From NCBI GenBank assembly GCA_900751665.1, contig CAADSV010000210.1, positions 1 through 21,612 on the forward strand: a stretch of DNA of 21,612 nt, read 5' to 3'. Of the stretch, positions 1 to 8,871 are shown piece after piece; the stretch's first letter is position 1; every line of letters begins with the position of its first letter. A program made the translations under genes and the position numbers. The notes under the pieces were generated by a model. It saw only the letters and a program-made list of their open reading frames with translations, did no database searches and was not told the origin of the DNA. This stretch comes from an uncultured Collinsella sp. (GTDB lineage Bacteria > Actinomycetota > Coriobacteriia > Coriobacteriales > Coriobacteriaceae).

Positions 1-1
1 C

Positions 2-319
2 AATGCGTCGCGCATGGCTGTCTACGCCATCCTCGTGGCAACGGCTTTATGCGGAATCGCGGCACCCGTCTATGCGCTCAACGGGGAGAAAGGCGATGTC
101 GAACCCGCGGACATGGCTTCGAAGGGTAAGGACCGGTACAAAGCCTTCTCTGGAGACGCGTTTTACGTAGCAGAGTACGACACGACCTACCGTGAGCTTC
201 GCTACAACAAGGGCTACGACTATCTAGGCGCAGAGGCAATCAGCTATACGTCGGGTTGGTACCGCCCCAACTATGGACACATAACCCAGTTCAAGTGTAA
301 CTACCGTGTGTACAACTAA
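2..319 (+). CDS. Small secreted protein of unknown function (5' end probably outside the window)
   Basis: The frame is open to the left edge; the first visible ATG is at 14 and the stop TAA is at 317-319. The visible protein begins with a hydrophobic run (VYAILVATALCGIAAPVYA) that looks like the core and AxA-type cleavage region of a signal peptide. The positively charged N-region is missing after the ATG at 14, while an Arg codon lies just upstream, so the true start is probably before the window. The mature part, about 80 residues, is rich in Tyr and charged residues, has one Cys near the C-terminus and ends FKCNYRVYN. I do not recognise a family. A strong hairpin terminator follows directly, which supports this being a real 3' gene end. 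Role unknown, probably extracellular or wall-associated. Confidence 0.6.
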   Translation, partial: NASRMAVYAILVATALCGIAAPVYALNGEKGDVEPADMASKGKDRYKAFSGDAFYVAEYDTTYRELRYNKGYDYLGAEAISYTSGWYRPNYGHITQFKCNYRVYN

Positions 320-333
320 AGCACCCGGCCGGG

Positions 334-369
334 ACGAGGGGTGACGCAAAAGCGTCGCCCCTCGTTTTT
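334..369 (+). terminator. Rho-independent terminator after the secreted protein
   Basis: Arms 335-347 and 352-364 pair over 13 bp with one G-U, around an AAAA loop, followed by TTTTT. It begins 15 bases after the stop codon at 317-319. Confidence 0.85.
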
Positions 370-378
370 AACCATGTC

Positions 379-397
379 AACTGAACCTAGTTCAGTT
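379..397. repeat. Perfect palindrome, possible operator
   Basis: AACTGAAC and GTTCAGTT, 8-base arms, are separated by CTA. The size and short spacer suit a dimeric repressor site, but no promoter is clearly recognisable around it, and it lies about 180 bases upstream of the rpmE promoter. Function is inferred only. Confidence 0.4.
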
Positions 398-460
398 TGG
401 TTGATTTCCGATCTCAGCCGAACACATTGAGCGGAAAGGCCGTTCCCGCAGTCAGTCGAA

Positions 461-493
461 CGTCCCCGGGGCCCTTCTCAGGCCCCGGGGACG
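461..493. repeat. GC-rich 13-bp hairpin
   Basis: Arms 461-473 and 481-493 are perfectly complementary, with a 7-base loop CTTCTCA. The right arm is followed by GCATTTTCCC, a poor T-tract, so it may be a weak terminator on the plus strand. The arm ends contain GGGGACG/CGTCCCC, resembling the core of the other intergenic hairpins in this window. Confidence 0.6.
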
Positions 494-573
494 GCATTTT
501 CCCAGTTGAAGGAACGGTGGAGATGTGTTTCGATGGGTCAGATTCGTGTCGTTCCGAAAAGACCGTGAACCTT

Positions 574-602
574 TTGTGGGACACGCGGCGCCGTGGTACC
601 AT
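574..602 (+). promoter_or_regulatory. Predicted rpmE promoter
   Basis: A -35 TTGTGG (574-579) and a -10 TACCAT (597-602) are separated by exactly 17 bases. Transcription would start near 609 and give a leader of about 78 bases that contains two hairpins before rpmE. Confidence 0.5.
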
Positions 603-608
603 AGCCGA

Positions 609-686
609 GTTTGTTGTCTTGGTCGGAAACCAAGACGCCTTATGCGCTGATCGGTAACCAGCGCCTGACCAATAAGGAGTCCTACC
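609..686 (+). promoter_or_regulatory. Structured rpmE leader, candidate L31 autoregulatory leader
   Basis: Two stem-loops precede the ribosome binding site AAGGAG (674-679). The first has arms 616-623 and 629-636 (GTCTTGGT/ACCAAGAC, 5-base loop). The second has arms 644-649 and 659-664 (GCGCTG/CAGCGC, 9-base loop). GGTC at 621-624 could also pair with GACC at 667-670. Ribosomal protein leaders that bind L31 are described in several phyla, including a class reported for Coriobacteria. Assignment to that class is from context and architecture, not from a covariance-model match. Confidence 0.5.
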
Positions 687-1112
687 ATGAAGCAGGGTAT
701 CCATCCCCAGTATGTCGAGTGCACGGTGACGTGCTCCTGCGGCAACACCTTCAAGACGCACGCTACCGTGTCCGAGATGAAGGTTGAGCTTTGCAACGAG
801 TGCCACCCGTTCTACACCGGCCAGCAGAAGTTCGTCGACACCGGTGGACGCGTCCAGCGCTTCGCCGACAAGTTCGGTGGCGCCGCTGCCGCCCAGCTCA
901 AGAAGGCCGAGGAGGCCAAGGCTGCCAAGGCTGCCAAGGCTGCTGAGGCCGAGGCCGCTCGCAAGGCCGCCGCTGAGGCTAAGGCTGCCGAGAAGGCCAA
1001 GCGTGCTGCTAAGTTTGCCGAGGAGGCTGCCAAGCAGGCCGCCGAGGCTCCCGCAGAGGCTCCCGTCGAGGAGGCCGCTGCCGAGGCCGAGACCACCGAG
1101 GCTGCTGAGTAA
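687..1112 (+). CDS. rpmE: 50S ribosomal protein L31, zinc-binding form, with long C-terminal tail
   Basis: L31 is a late-assembling protein of the large ribosomal subunit that bridges to the small-subunit head. The first 64 residues match the family: an N-terminal MKQGIHPQY, then zinc-ribbon cysteines C16, C18, C36 and C39, then HPFYTGQQKFVDTGGRVQRF. Usual L31 is about 65-90 residues; this one is 141. Residues 65-141 form an Ala/Lys/Glu/Arg-rich tail that would be largely helical, with a more acidic, Pro-containing end (APAEAPVEEAAAEAETTEAAE region). ATG at 687 follows AAGGAG with 7-base spacing. Having all four cysteines makes this the C+ (zinc-replete) type. It is transcribed alone: promoter and leader upstream, strong terminator downstream. 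Confidence 0.95.
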   Translation: MKQGIHPQYVECTVTCSCGNTFKTHATVSEMKVELCNECHPFYTGQQKFVDTGGRVQRFADKFGGAAAAQLKKAEEAKAAKAAKAAEAEAARKAAAEAKAAEKAKRAAKFAEEAAKQAAEAPAEAPVEEAAAEAETTEAAE

Positions 1113-1145
1113 ATAGCTCGCCGAGGAATCGCTCGCATTCATGGC

Positions 1146-1190
1146 AAAAGGGCCGTGCATCCGTTTGGGTGCGCGGCCCTTTTCTTTTTA
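1146..1190 (+). terminator. rpmE Rho-independent terminator
   Basis: Arms 1146-1162 and 1167-1183 pair over 17 bp, with two G-U pairs, around a GTTT loop, followed by CTTTTTA. The apical part GCATCCGTTTGGGTGCGC recurs exactly in the terminator at 5539-5567. Confidence 0.93.
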
Positions 1191-1257
1191 TTGGTGCAGG
1201 CTAACCCGTTCCCATTGCACCAGATTGGTGCGAAGGGGACGGGTTGGTTTGCACCAA
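1191..1257. repeat. 67-base intergenic hairpin element (copy A)
   Basis: Three nested stems form one long hairpin: TTGGTGCA/TGCACCAA (1191-1198 with 1250-1257), an 11-bp stem 1203-1213 with 1235-1245 (one T-G), and GCACCA/TGGTGC (1217-1222 with 1226-1231) closed by GAT. Internal loops are 4x4 and 3x3. The right arm carries GGGGACGGGTT, the core shared with other hairpins in this window. It starts on the base after the rpmE terminator tail. Confidence 0.75.
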
Positions 1258-1288
1258 ATGGCAGAGTGACGGCGTTTTCCCAGATAAA

Positions 1289-1323
1289 ACCTGCCAAAAT
1301 AAACCAGTCCCTTTTTGGCAGGT
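1289..1323. repeat. Intergenic inverted-repeat element (copy B)
   Basis: Perfect 11-bp arms ACCTGCCAAAA (1289-1299) and TTTTGGCAGGT (1313-1323) enclose a 13-base loop containing AAACCAGTCCC. About 35 of 38 positions around it match the element at 13494-13531, far away in the window, so this is a dispersed repeat. Confidence 0.75.
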
Positions 1324-1458
1324 CGGTCGGGTCGTAGTTATTACGTGGCGGTCGAGGTCGACCGTATAGGCCGCGCCTTGTTTGGCTAAAGTACAATCAT
1401 CTGTGTTTAACTCGCCCGCAGCTGCACGGCGTGGGCGATGGCCAAAAAGGAAAACCAC

Positions 1459-4265
<2,807 letters not shown>

Positions 4266-4266
<1 letters not shown>

Positions 4267-5414
4267 TGGCTGAGGCTTTAGAGGTAACGCCCGCCGAGCT
4301 GGACGCGTTCGCGGACCGGCTCGGTGAGGTCGAGTCGTATCTCCACCTGGACGAAAAGCGCACGCGCGTGACCGAGCTCGAGGCCAAAAGTGTTGCCCCT
4401 GGCTTTTGGGATGACGCCGACGCCGCCCGTGCCACCATGGAGGAGATCGCGCGTACCAAGGAAGATATCGCTGCCGTGGACACCGCGCGCGGCGAGCTTT
4501 CCGATGCCCGCGCCGCGCTGGAGCTTGCCGAGGAGATGGGGGATGACCCCGACGCCGCCGCCCTTCGCGAGGAGGCTGCAGCCACGGCTGAGCGCCTGGC
4601 TCGCGCTATCGACGAGCTTGAGCTTTCGAGCTGGTTTACCGGTGAGTTCGATCACGGCGATGCCATTGTGACCATCAAGCCCGGACAGGGTGGTCTGGAG
4701 GCCCAGGATTGGACCTTCATGCTCTTTAAGATGTACATGAAGTACTGCCAGCGTCGCGGCTGGAAGGTCACCATCAACGACTGTCCCGCGGCCGAGGTCA
4801 TCGGCATCGACCGCGCGACCTTTACCGTCGAGGGCAAGGACGCATTTGGCATGCTGCGCGCCGAGGCCGGCGTCCACCGCTTGGTTCGCATTAGCCCCAC
4901 CGACGACAAGAAGCGCCGCCAGACCACGTTTGCCGGCGTCGAGGTCATCCCCGTGCTACCCGATGATATCGACATCGAGATCAGTCCCGATGACATCCGC
5001 GTGGACGTGTACCACGCGAGCGGCCCGGGCGGTCAGGGCGTCAACACCACCGACTCCGCCGTGCGCGTGACGCATTTCCCCAGCGGCATTGTGGTCACCT
5101 GCCAAAACGAGCGCAGCCAGATTCAGAACAAGGCCGCGTGCATGCAGATCCTCAAGGCTCGCCTATACGAGATTGAGCTCGAGAAGCGCGCCGAGGCGCT
5201 CGATGAGATTCGTGGACCAAAGACCACGATTGGTTTTGGTAACCAGATTCGCAGCTACGTGCTCTACCCGTATCAGATGGTCAAGGACCTGCGCACGGGC
5301 GTTGAGACCAGCAACGTCGAGGCAGTTCTTGACGATGGCGATCTGGACCCGTTTGTTATTGGCTACCATCGCTGGGCTACCGGCAACGCCGATGCAGAAG
5401 GCTCGGAGGTCTAA
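4266..5414 (+). CDS. prfB: Peptide chain release factor 2 (RF2)
   Basis: RF2 reads UAA and UGA stop codons and triggers peptide release. The protein is 382 residues. The peptidyl-hydrolase motif GGQ is at 255-257 (SGPGGQGVNTTDSAVR), and the C-terminal half follows RF2 closely (QNERSQIQNK, QIRSYVLYPYQMVKDLRTG). The tripeptide that reads the stop codon is S210-P211-T212 where RF2 usually has SPF; the flanks GVHRLVRI and RRQTTF are conserved, so the alignment is secure. GGQ is followed by Gly where many RF2s have His. The early in-frame UGA with programmed +1 frameshift found in many prfB genes is absent: the equivalent site reads TATCTCCACCTGGAC without a stop. ATG overlaps the secA TAA by one base. 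Confidence 0.95.
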
Positions 5415-5458
5415 AACATCGGGCGGCTTCAAGCCGATGCTAAGCCCAACGGTTGGAC

Positions 5459-5499
5459 GGGTTTGTATCCAGAGCAAACCCTGCGCAGGGGTGGTTTTT
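5459..5499 (+). terminator. Possible prfB terminator with competing upstream hairpin
   Basis: AAACC (5476-5480) can pair with GGTTT (5493-5497) around CTGCGCAGG-containing bases, followed by a T-run to 5499. The same AAACC bases can pair instead with GGGTTTG upstream (5459-5465 with 5475-5481, 7 bp). The two folds exclude each other, as in an attenuator, but no ligand or leader peptide is apparent. Confidence 0.4.
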
Positions 5500-5538
5500 G
5501 TTCGGCGAATCGTTAGAATCGAATACAAGAAGAAGTTC

Positions 5539-5567
5539 AAAGCGCATCCGTTTGGGTGCGCTTTTTT
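5539..5567 (+). terminator. Terminator hairpin abutting the yitT ribosome binding site
   Basis: Arms 5539-5549 and 5554-5564 pair over 11 bp (one G-U) around GTTT, with a six-T run (5562-5567). The yitT Shine-Dalgarno GAGGGAGG begins on the next base. A possible -10 TAGAAT lies at 5514-5519, which would put this hairpin in the yitT leader. Confidence 0.8.
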
Positions 5568-5579
5568 GAGGGAGGCAGC

Positions 5580-6470
5580 ATGGCATATCGTCTGGACATC
5601 AAGCGCATTCTTTCGATGAACTTCTTTCACGACCTGCCCCAGATTATGTTGGGGTGCGCTCTGGCCGCTATTGCGACCGACCTGTTTTTGATTCCCAACG
5701 GCCTTGCTGCCGGTGGCGTTACGGGCCTTGCCACCATTATCCAGGCGGTCGGCGCGGCGCGAGGCGTGTCGCTTCCCGTCGGCATCCAGACCATCGTGAT
5801 GAACGCCTTGCTGCTGCTGGTCGTTATGCGCGAGGGCGGCATGTTCTACGTGGTGCAGACCGCGACGGGCTTTGTGCTGCTGGGCTTCTTTACCGATCTG
5901 TTCGCCCCGTTTGTAGCACCTCTGGCGGATGCGGACCTGATGCTCCCTGCCATGTGGGGCGGCATTATTACGGGCATCGGTTACGGCATGGTGTTGCGCG
6001 CCGGCGCCAACACCGGCGGCTCGGACACGATTGGCCAAATCATCTCGCGTAACACCTCGCTGCCGGTGGGCTCGACCGTCATGGCGATCGATGTTGCCGT
6101 ATGCGCGTTGTCGGCTCCGGTCTTTTCAATCGAAAACGCACTGTATGCAGGCCTTTCGATGGTCATTAGCGGCTACGTGATCGATGCCGTGGTCGATGGT
6201 GGCAACAAACGCCGTATGGTACTCATCATCTCGGACAAGTTTCCTGATATCGCTGCCGATATCATGTATGGTCTGGGTCGTGGTTGTACCAAGTTTAAGG
6301 CGACTGGCATGTATTCGGGTGCCGAGAAGCCGGTGATTATGGTCATCGTGAGCCGTCGAGAGCTCAATACCCTCAAGACGATCGTGCGCGAGCGCGATCC
6401 TCACGCCATTGTGACGGTCGCTGACGTTACGGAAGCCTTCGGCGAGGGATTCAAGGACATTAGCGCGTAG
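5580..6470 (+). CDS. YitT family membrane protein (DUF161 plus DUF2179)
   Basis: The 296-residue protein has the two-part YitT layout: an N-terminal membrane domain of about five or six hydrophobic segments over residues 15-200 (for example IMLGCALAAIATDLFLIPNG and IQTIVMNALLLLVV), carrying the family-typical GLAAGGVTGLATII and GANTGGSDTIGQIIS motifs, then a soluble C-terminal DUF2179 domain from about residue 210 (KRRMVLIISDKFPDIAADI to the end). Substrate and function of YitT proteins are not established; transport or sensing is often supposed. ATG 5580 is chosen for the GGGAGG just upstream; an in-frame GTG at 5556 lies inside the terminator hairpin. The gene stands alone, with a terminator directly in front of its ribosome binding site, so its expression may depend on readthrough. 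Confidence 0.9.
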   Translation: MAYRLDIKRILSMNFFHDLPQIMLGCALAAIATDLFLIPNGLAAGGVTGLATIIQAVGAARGVSLPVGIQTIVMNALLLLVVMREGGMFYVVQTATGFVLLGFFTDLFAPFVAPLADADLMLPAMWGGIITGIGYGMVLRAGANTGGSDTIGQIISRNTSLPVGSTVMAIDVAVCALSAPVFSIENALYAGLSMVISGYVIDAVVDGGNKRRMVLIISDKFPDIAADIMYGLGRGCTKFKATGMYSGAEKPVIMVIVSRRELNTLKTIVRERDPHAIVTVADVTEAFGEGFKDISA

Positions 6471-6676
6471 GGCGACCGCGTTCCATCCAAAAGACGTTCA
6501 CATTGATAAACCGTTTCATCAGCGGTTCTGCCTGCTAAATTGTTCAAATAATGATAAAAACTCTGGTAAAGCCATCAGTTTCCAGCATAATGAATGACGT
6601 ACGTGCATTGCGGCTGTGTTGGGATTACCTTCGGTGCCGTGCGCATTTTGTCTAATGAGGATGAAAGGAAGGCACA

Positions 6677-7507
6677 ATGAGCGACGAAGAGCTCAAAAAG
6701 GTTGCCAACGAGGTAAGGAAGGGCATCGTCACCGGCGTGCACGCTGCCAAGTCCGGCCATCCGGGCGGTTCGCTCGGCGCTGCCGACATCATGACCTATC
6801 TGTACTTTGAGGAAATGAACGTCGACCCGGCCGATCCCCGCAAGGCCGACCGCGATCGCTTTGTGCTCTCCAAGGGCCACTGCGCTCCGGGCCTGTACGC
6901 CGTGCTCGCCGAGCGCGGGTTCTTCCCCAAGGAGGACCTCGAGACGCTGCGCCACATCGGTAGCCACCTGCAGGGTCATCCCAACATGAACGACACCCCG
7001 GGCGTCGACATGTCCACCGGCTCGCTCGGCCAGGGTATCTCCGCCGCCGTGGGTATGGCCGTTGCCGCCAAGCACTGGGGCGATACTTACCGCACGTACG
7101 CCCTGCTGGGCGATGGTGAGAGCGAGGAGGGCCAGGTCTGGGAGGCAGCCATGTTTGCCGGCAACCAGCAGCTCGATAACCTCTGCGTGATCGTCGACCA
7201 CAACGGCCTGCAGATCGACGGCCCCGTCGAGGAGGTCAACGACCCCATGCCGCTCGCCGACAAGTTCCGCGCCTTTAAGTTCCACGTGGTGGAGCTTGCC
7301 GACGGCAACGATTTCGACCAGATCCGCGCCGCCTTTGCCGAGGCCCGCGCCACCAAGGGTCAGCCGACCGCCATCATCGCCGAGACCATGAAGGGCAAGG
7401 GCGTTTCCTTTATGGAGAACCAGGTGGGTTGGCACGGTAAGGCCCCCAACGATGAACAGTTTGAGCAGGCCATGGCAGAGCTCACGGCCGCCGGAGAGGA
7501 GCTCTAG
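6677..7507 (+). CDS. Transketolase, N-terminal subunit
   Basis: Split transketolases consist of two polypeptides; this 276-residue one is the thiamine diphosphate (ThDP) pyrophosphate-binding half. It has SGHPGG at 26-31, the ThDP/Mg motif starting GDG at 145-147 and ending at N176 (VDHNGLQ), and KGKGVSFME near the end. With its partner downstream it would transfer two-carbon units between sugar phosphates in the non-oxidative pentose phosphate pathway. ATG follows AAGGAAGG. The 206-base gap upstream is AT-rich around 6530-6595 and probably holds the promoter, but I could not settle on convincing -35/-10 boxes. The stop TAG is one base before the ATG of the second subunit, so translation is coupled. 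Confidence 0.93.
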   Translation: MSDEELKKVANEVRKGIVTGVHAAKSGHPGGSLGAADIMTYLYFEEMNVDPADPRKADRDRFVLSKGHCAPGLYAVLAERGFFPKEDLETLRHIGSHLQGHPNMNDTPGVDMSTGSLGQGISAAVGMAVAAKHWGDTYRTYALLGDGESEEGQVWEAAMFAGNQQLDNLCVIVDHNGLQIDGPVEEVNDPMPLADKFRAFKFHVVELADGNDFDQIRAAFAEARATKGQPTAIIAETMKGKGVSFMENQVGWHGKAPNDEQFEQAMAELTAAGEEL

Positions 7508-7508
7508 G

Positions 7509-8450
7509 ATGGCAGACGTCAAGAAAATCGCCACGCGCGTAAGCTACGGCGAGGCCCTCGTCGAGCTCGCTAACGAGCACGATGACTTTGTGGTCCTCGA
7601 CGCCGACCTGGCTGCCGCCACGCAGACCGGTAAGTTTAAGGCCGCTTGCCCCGACCGCTTCTTCGATGTGGGCATCGCCGAGAGCAACCTGATGGGTGTT
7701 GCCGCCGGTATCGCGACCACTGGCCGCGTTGCCTTCGCGAGCAGCTTTGCCATGTTTGCCGCCGGCCGCGCCTTTGAGCAGGTCCGCAACTCCATCGGCT
7801 ATCCGCATCTCAACGTTAAGATCGGTGCCACGCACGCCGGTATCTCGGTGGGCGAGGATGGCGCCACGCACCAGTGCTGCGAGGATATCGCTCTGATGCG
7901 CGTCATCCCCGGCATGACCGTTATCGTTCCCGCTGACGACGTGGAGGCCCGTGCCGTGACGCGCGCCGCCTACGAGTGCGACGGCCCCGTGTACATGCGC
8001 TTCGCCCGTCTGGCCTCGCCGGTTATCAACGACCCCGAGACCTACAAGTTTGAGCTGGGTCGCGGCATCGTCATGCGCGAGGGTGCTGACGTGACCATCA
8101 TCGCCTGCGGCTTGATGGTCGGCGAGGCTCTCGAGGCCGCTGAGCAGCTCGCTGCCGAGGGCATCGATGCCGAGGTCATCAACATGCACACCATCAAGCC
8201 CATCGATGCCGACCTGATCGTCAAGAGCGCCACCAAGACCGGCCACGTCGTGACCGTCGAGGAGCACTCCGTGATCGGTGGCCTGGGCAGCGCCGTCGCC
8301 GACGTCCTGTGCGAGCAGTGCCCGACGCCGCTCAAGAAGATCGGTGTCAACGACACCTTTGGCGAGTCCGGCCCGGGCGCCGAGCTCCTGCACAAGTACG
8401 GCCTGGACGCCGCCAACATCGTGGCGACCACCAAGGAGTTCTTGGCATAA
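7509..8450 (+). CDS. Transketolase, C-terminal subunit
   Basis: This 313-residue protein carries the pyrimidine-binding and C-terminal domains: RFFDVGIAESNLMGVAAGIA holds the catalytic Glu that activates ThDP, followed by GATHAGISVGEDGATHQ, and a C-terminal domain with HTIKPIDADLI and VTVEEHSVIGGLGSA. ATG 7509 is chosen because the AGGAG at 7497-7501, inside the previous gene's end, is 7 bases upstream; a longer frame from 7452 would overlap the first subunit and lacks its own signal. It forms a two-gene operon with the N-terminal subunit, ending at the terminator 8521-8552. The related split enzyme 1-deoxyxylulose-5-phosphate synthase is excluded because that enzyme is one chain with different motifs. 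Confidence 0.93.
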   Translation: MADVKKIATRVSYGEALVELANEHDDFVVLDADLAAATQTGKFKAACPDRFFDVGIAESNLMGVAAGIATTGRVAFASSFAMFAAGRAFEQVRNSIGYPHLNVKIGATHAGISVGEDGATHQCCEDIALMRVIPGMTVIVPADDVEARAVTRAAYECDGPVYMRFARLASPVINDPETYKFELGRGIVMREGADVTIIACGLMVGEALEAAEQLAAEGIDAEVINMHTIKPIDADLIVKSATKTGHVVTVEEHSVIGGLGSAVADVLCEQCPTPLKKIGVNDTFGESGPGAELLHKYGLDAANIVATTKEFLA

Positions 8451-8520
8451 GGCAAGACGGATTTCATGGACTGCTTCGTCAGAACTATAAAACTGTTTCG
8501 CCTGTACTATGGAAACCCGG

Positions 8521-8552
8521 CAGGGGCGCTCTCTTGGAGAGCGCCCCTGTTT
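8521..8552 (+). terminator. Terminator of the transketolase operon
   Basis: A perfect 13-bp stem (8521-8533 with 8537-8549) closes a TTG loop and is followed by a short TTT. The symmetry means it could also act on the other strand, but no convergent gene is present. Confidence 0.75.
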
Positions 8553-8554
8553 CA

Positions 8555-8618
8555 GTTGCGGTGAAATAAGGACTGTTTTGCCAGCTTAAAGGCTCAACAG
8601 TCCCTATTTCCCCGCAAC
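8555..8618. repeat. Intergenic inverted-repeat element (copy C)
   Basis: Arms 8555-8577 and 8596-8618 pair at 21 of 23 positions around an 18-base centre. The arms contain GGACTGTT and AACAGTCCC, similar to the GGGACTGG core of copies B and D. It starts two bases after the transketolase terminator tail, just as copy A starts right after the rpmE terminator. Confidence 0.7.
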
Positions 8619-8748
8619 TCATGAAGACGCCCCTCAAGCACGGTCCCATCAGGGAAAAGGGCATATATCGACAAAGCGCAATTCAGACCCTACCAGCGTT
8701 GTATATGCAGCACCCCAAGATAAACGCGGCGACCCCTTAGTTATCGCA

Positions 8749-8871
8749 GGCCGGGCACAGGGTTACTCTCCAAATCTTTCCGCAGGACGGAGGAGCCCCC
8801 GCAGCGCGAAGCGCGCAGCGGGGGCTCCGACATGTCCGAGGACGATTTGGAGAGTAACCCTGTGCCCGGCC
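8749..8871. repeat. 123-bp long palindrome with nested hairpins
   Basis: The outer arms 8749-8776 and 8844-8871 are perfectly complementary over 28 bases. The centre is a second hairpin, 8792-8802 with 8818-8828 (11 bp), then an A-A mismatch, then GCGCG/CGCGC, closed by AAG. Between outer and inner stems are two 15-base strands, 8777-8791 and 8829-8843; the left can form TCCG-CAGGA-CGGA and the right GTC-CGAG-GAC. As RNA or single-stranded DNA it could fold into a multi-branched, cloverleaf-like shape. No target-site duplication is obvious in the flanks. It may be a MITE/REP-type element or a structured RNA; the sequence alone does not decide. Confidence 0.85.

Larger units (their letters stand above)
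320..686. other. Intergenic region upstream of rpmE
   Basis: This 367-base gap holds, in order, the terminator of the preceding gene, a perfect 8-bp palindrome (379-397), a GC-rich 13-bp hairpin (461-493), one copy of a 16-base motif shared with the gap after rpmE (490-505), the rpmE promoter (574-602) and the rpmE leader. An open frame at 397-657 has no ribosome binding site and runs through the hairpin and promoter, so it is not called as a gene. Confidence 0.7.
1113..1458. other. Intergenic region between rpmE and secA
   Basis: The gap contains the rpmE terminator (1146-1190), a 67-base hairpin directly after it (1191-1257), a 16-base motif copy (1268-1283), a second hairpin (1289-1323), an inverted repeat CGGTCGA-GG-TCGACCG near 1346-1363, and a possible secA -10 box TACAAT (1392-1397) without a convincing -35. 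No gene is supported here; the minus-strand frames reading through the hairpins have no Shine-Dalgarno support. Confidence 0.65.

Noticed and set aside
2..319. Lactococcin 972-type bacteriocin
   Set aside because: The size and signal peptide fit, but the expected Gly/Trp/His pattern of the mature peptide is not present.
397..657. Open frame upstream of rpmE on the plus strand
   Set aside because: No ribosome binding site; it passes through a 13-bp hairpin and the rpmE promoter, and the product has no family resemblance.
414..1160. Minus-strand frame over rpmE
   Set aside because: Its Leu/Gly/Ser-rich start is the antisense of the Ala/Lys-rich L31 tail, and it runs through the rpmE promoter and hairpin.
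1438..1458. Upstream in-frame ATG for secA
   Set aside because: No Shine-Dalgarno precedes it, while AAGGA is well placed for ATG 1459, and SecA proteins usually start MGF/MSKLL-like.
4326..4355. Programmed frameshift site in prfB
   Set aside because: No UGA and no CTTTGA-like slippery sequence at the expected place; the frame is continuous.
8749..8871. Insertion sequence with transposase
   Set aside because: The element has terminal inverted repeats but no room for a transposase and no clear target duplication.
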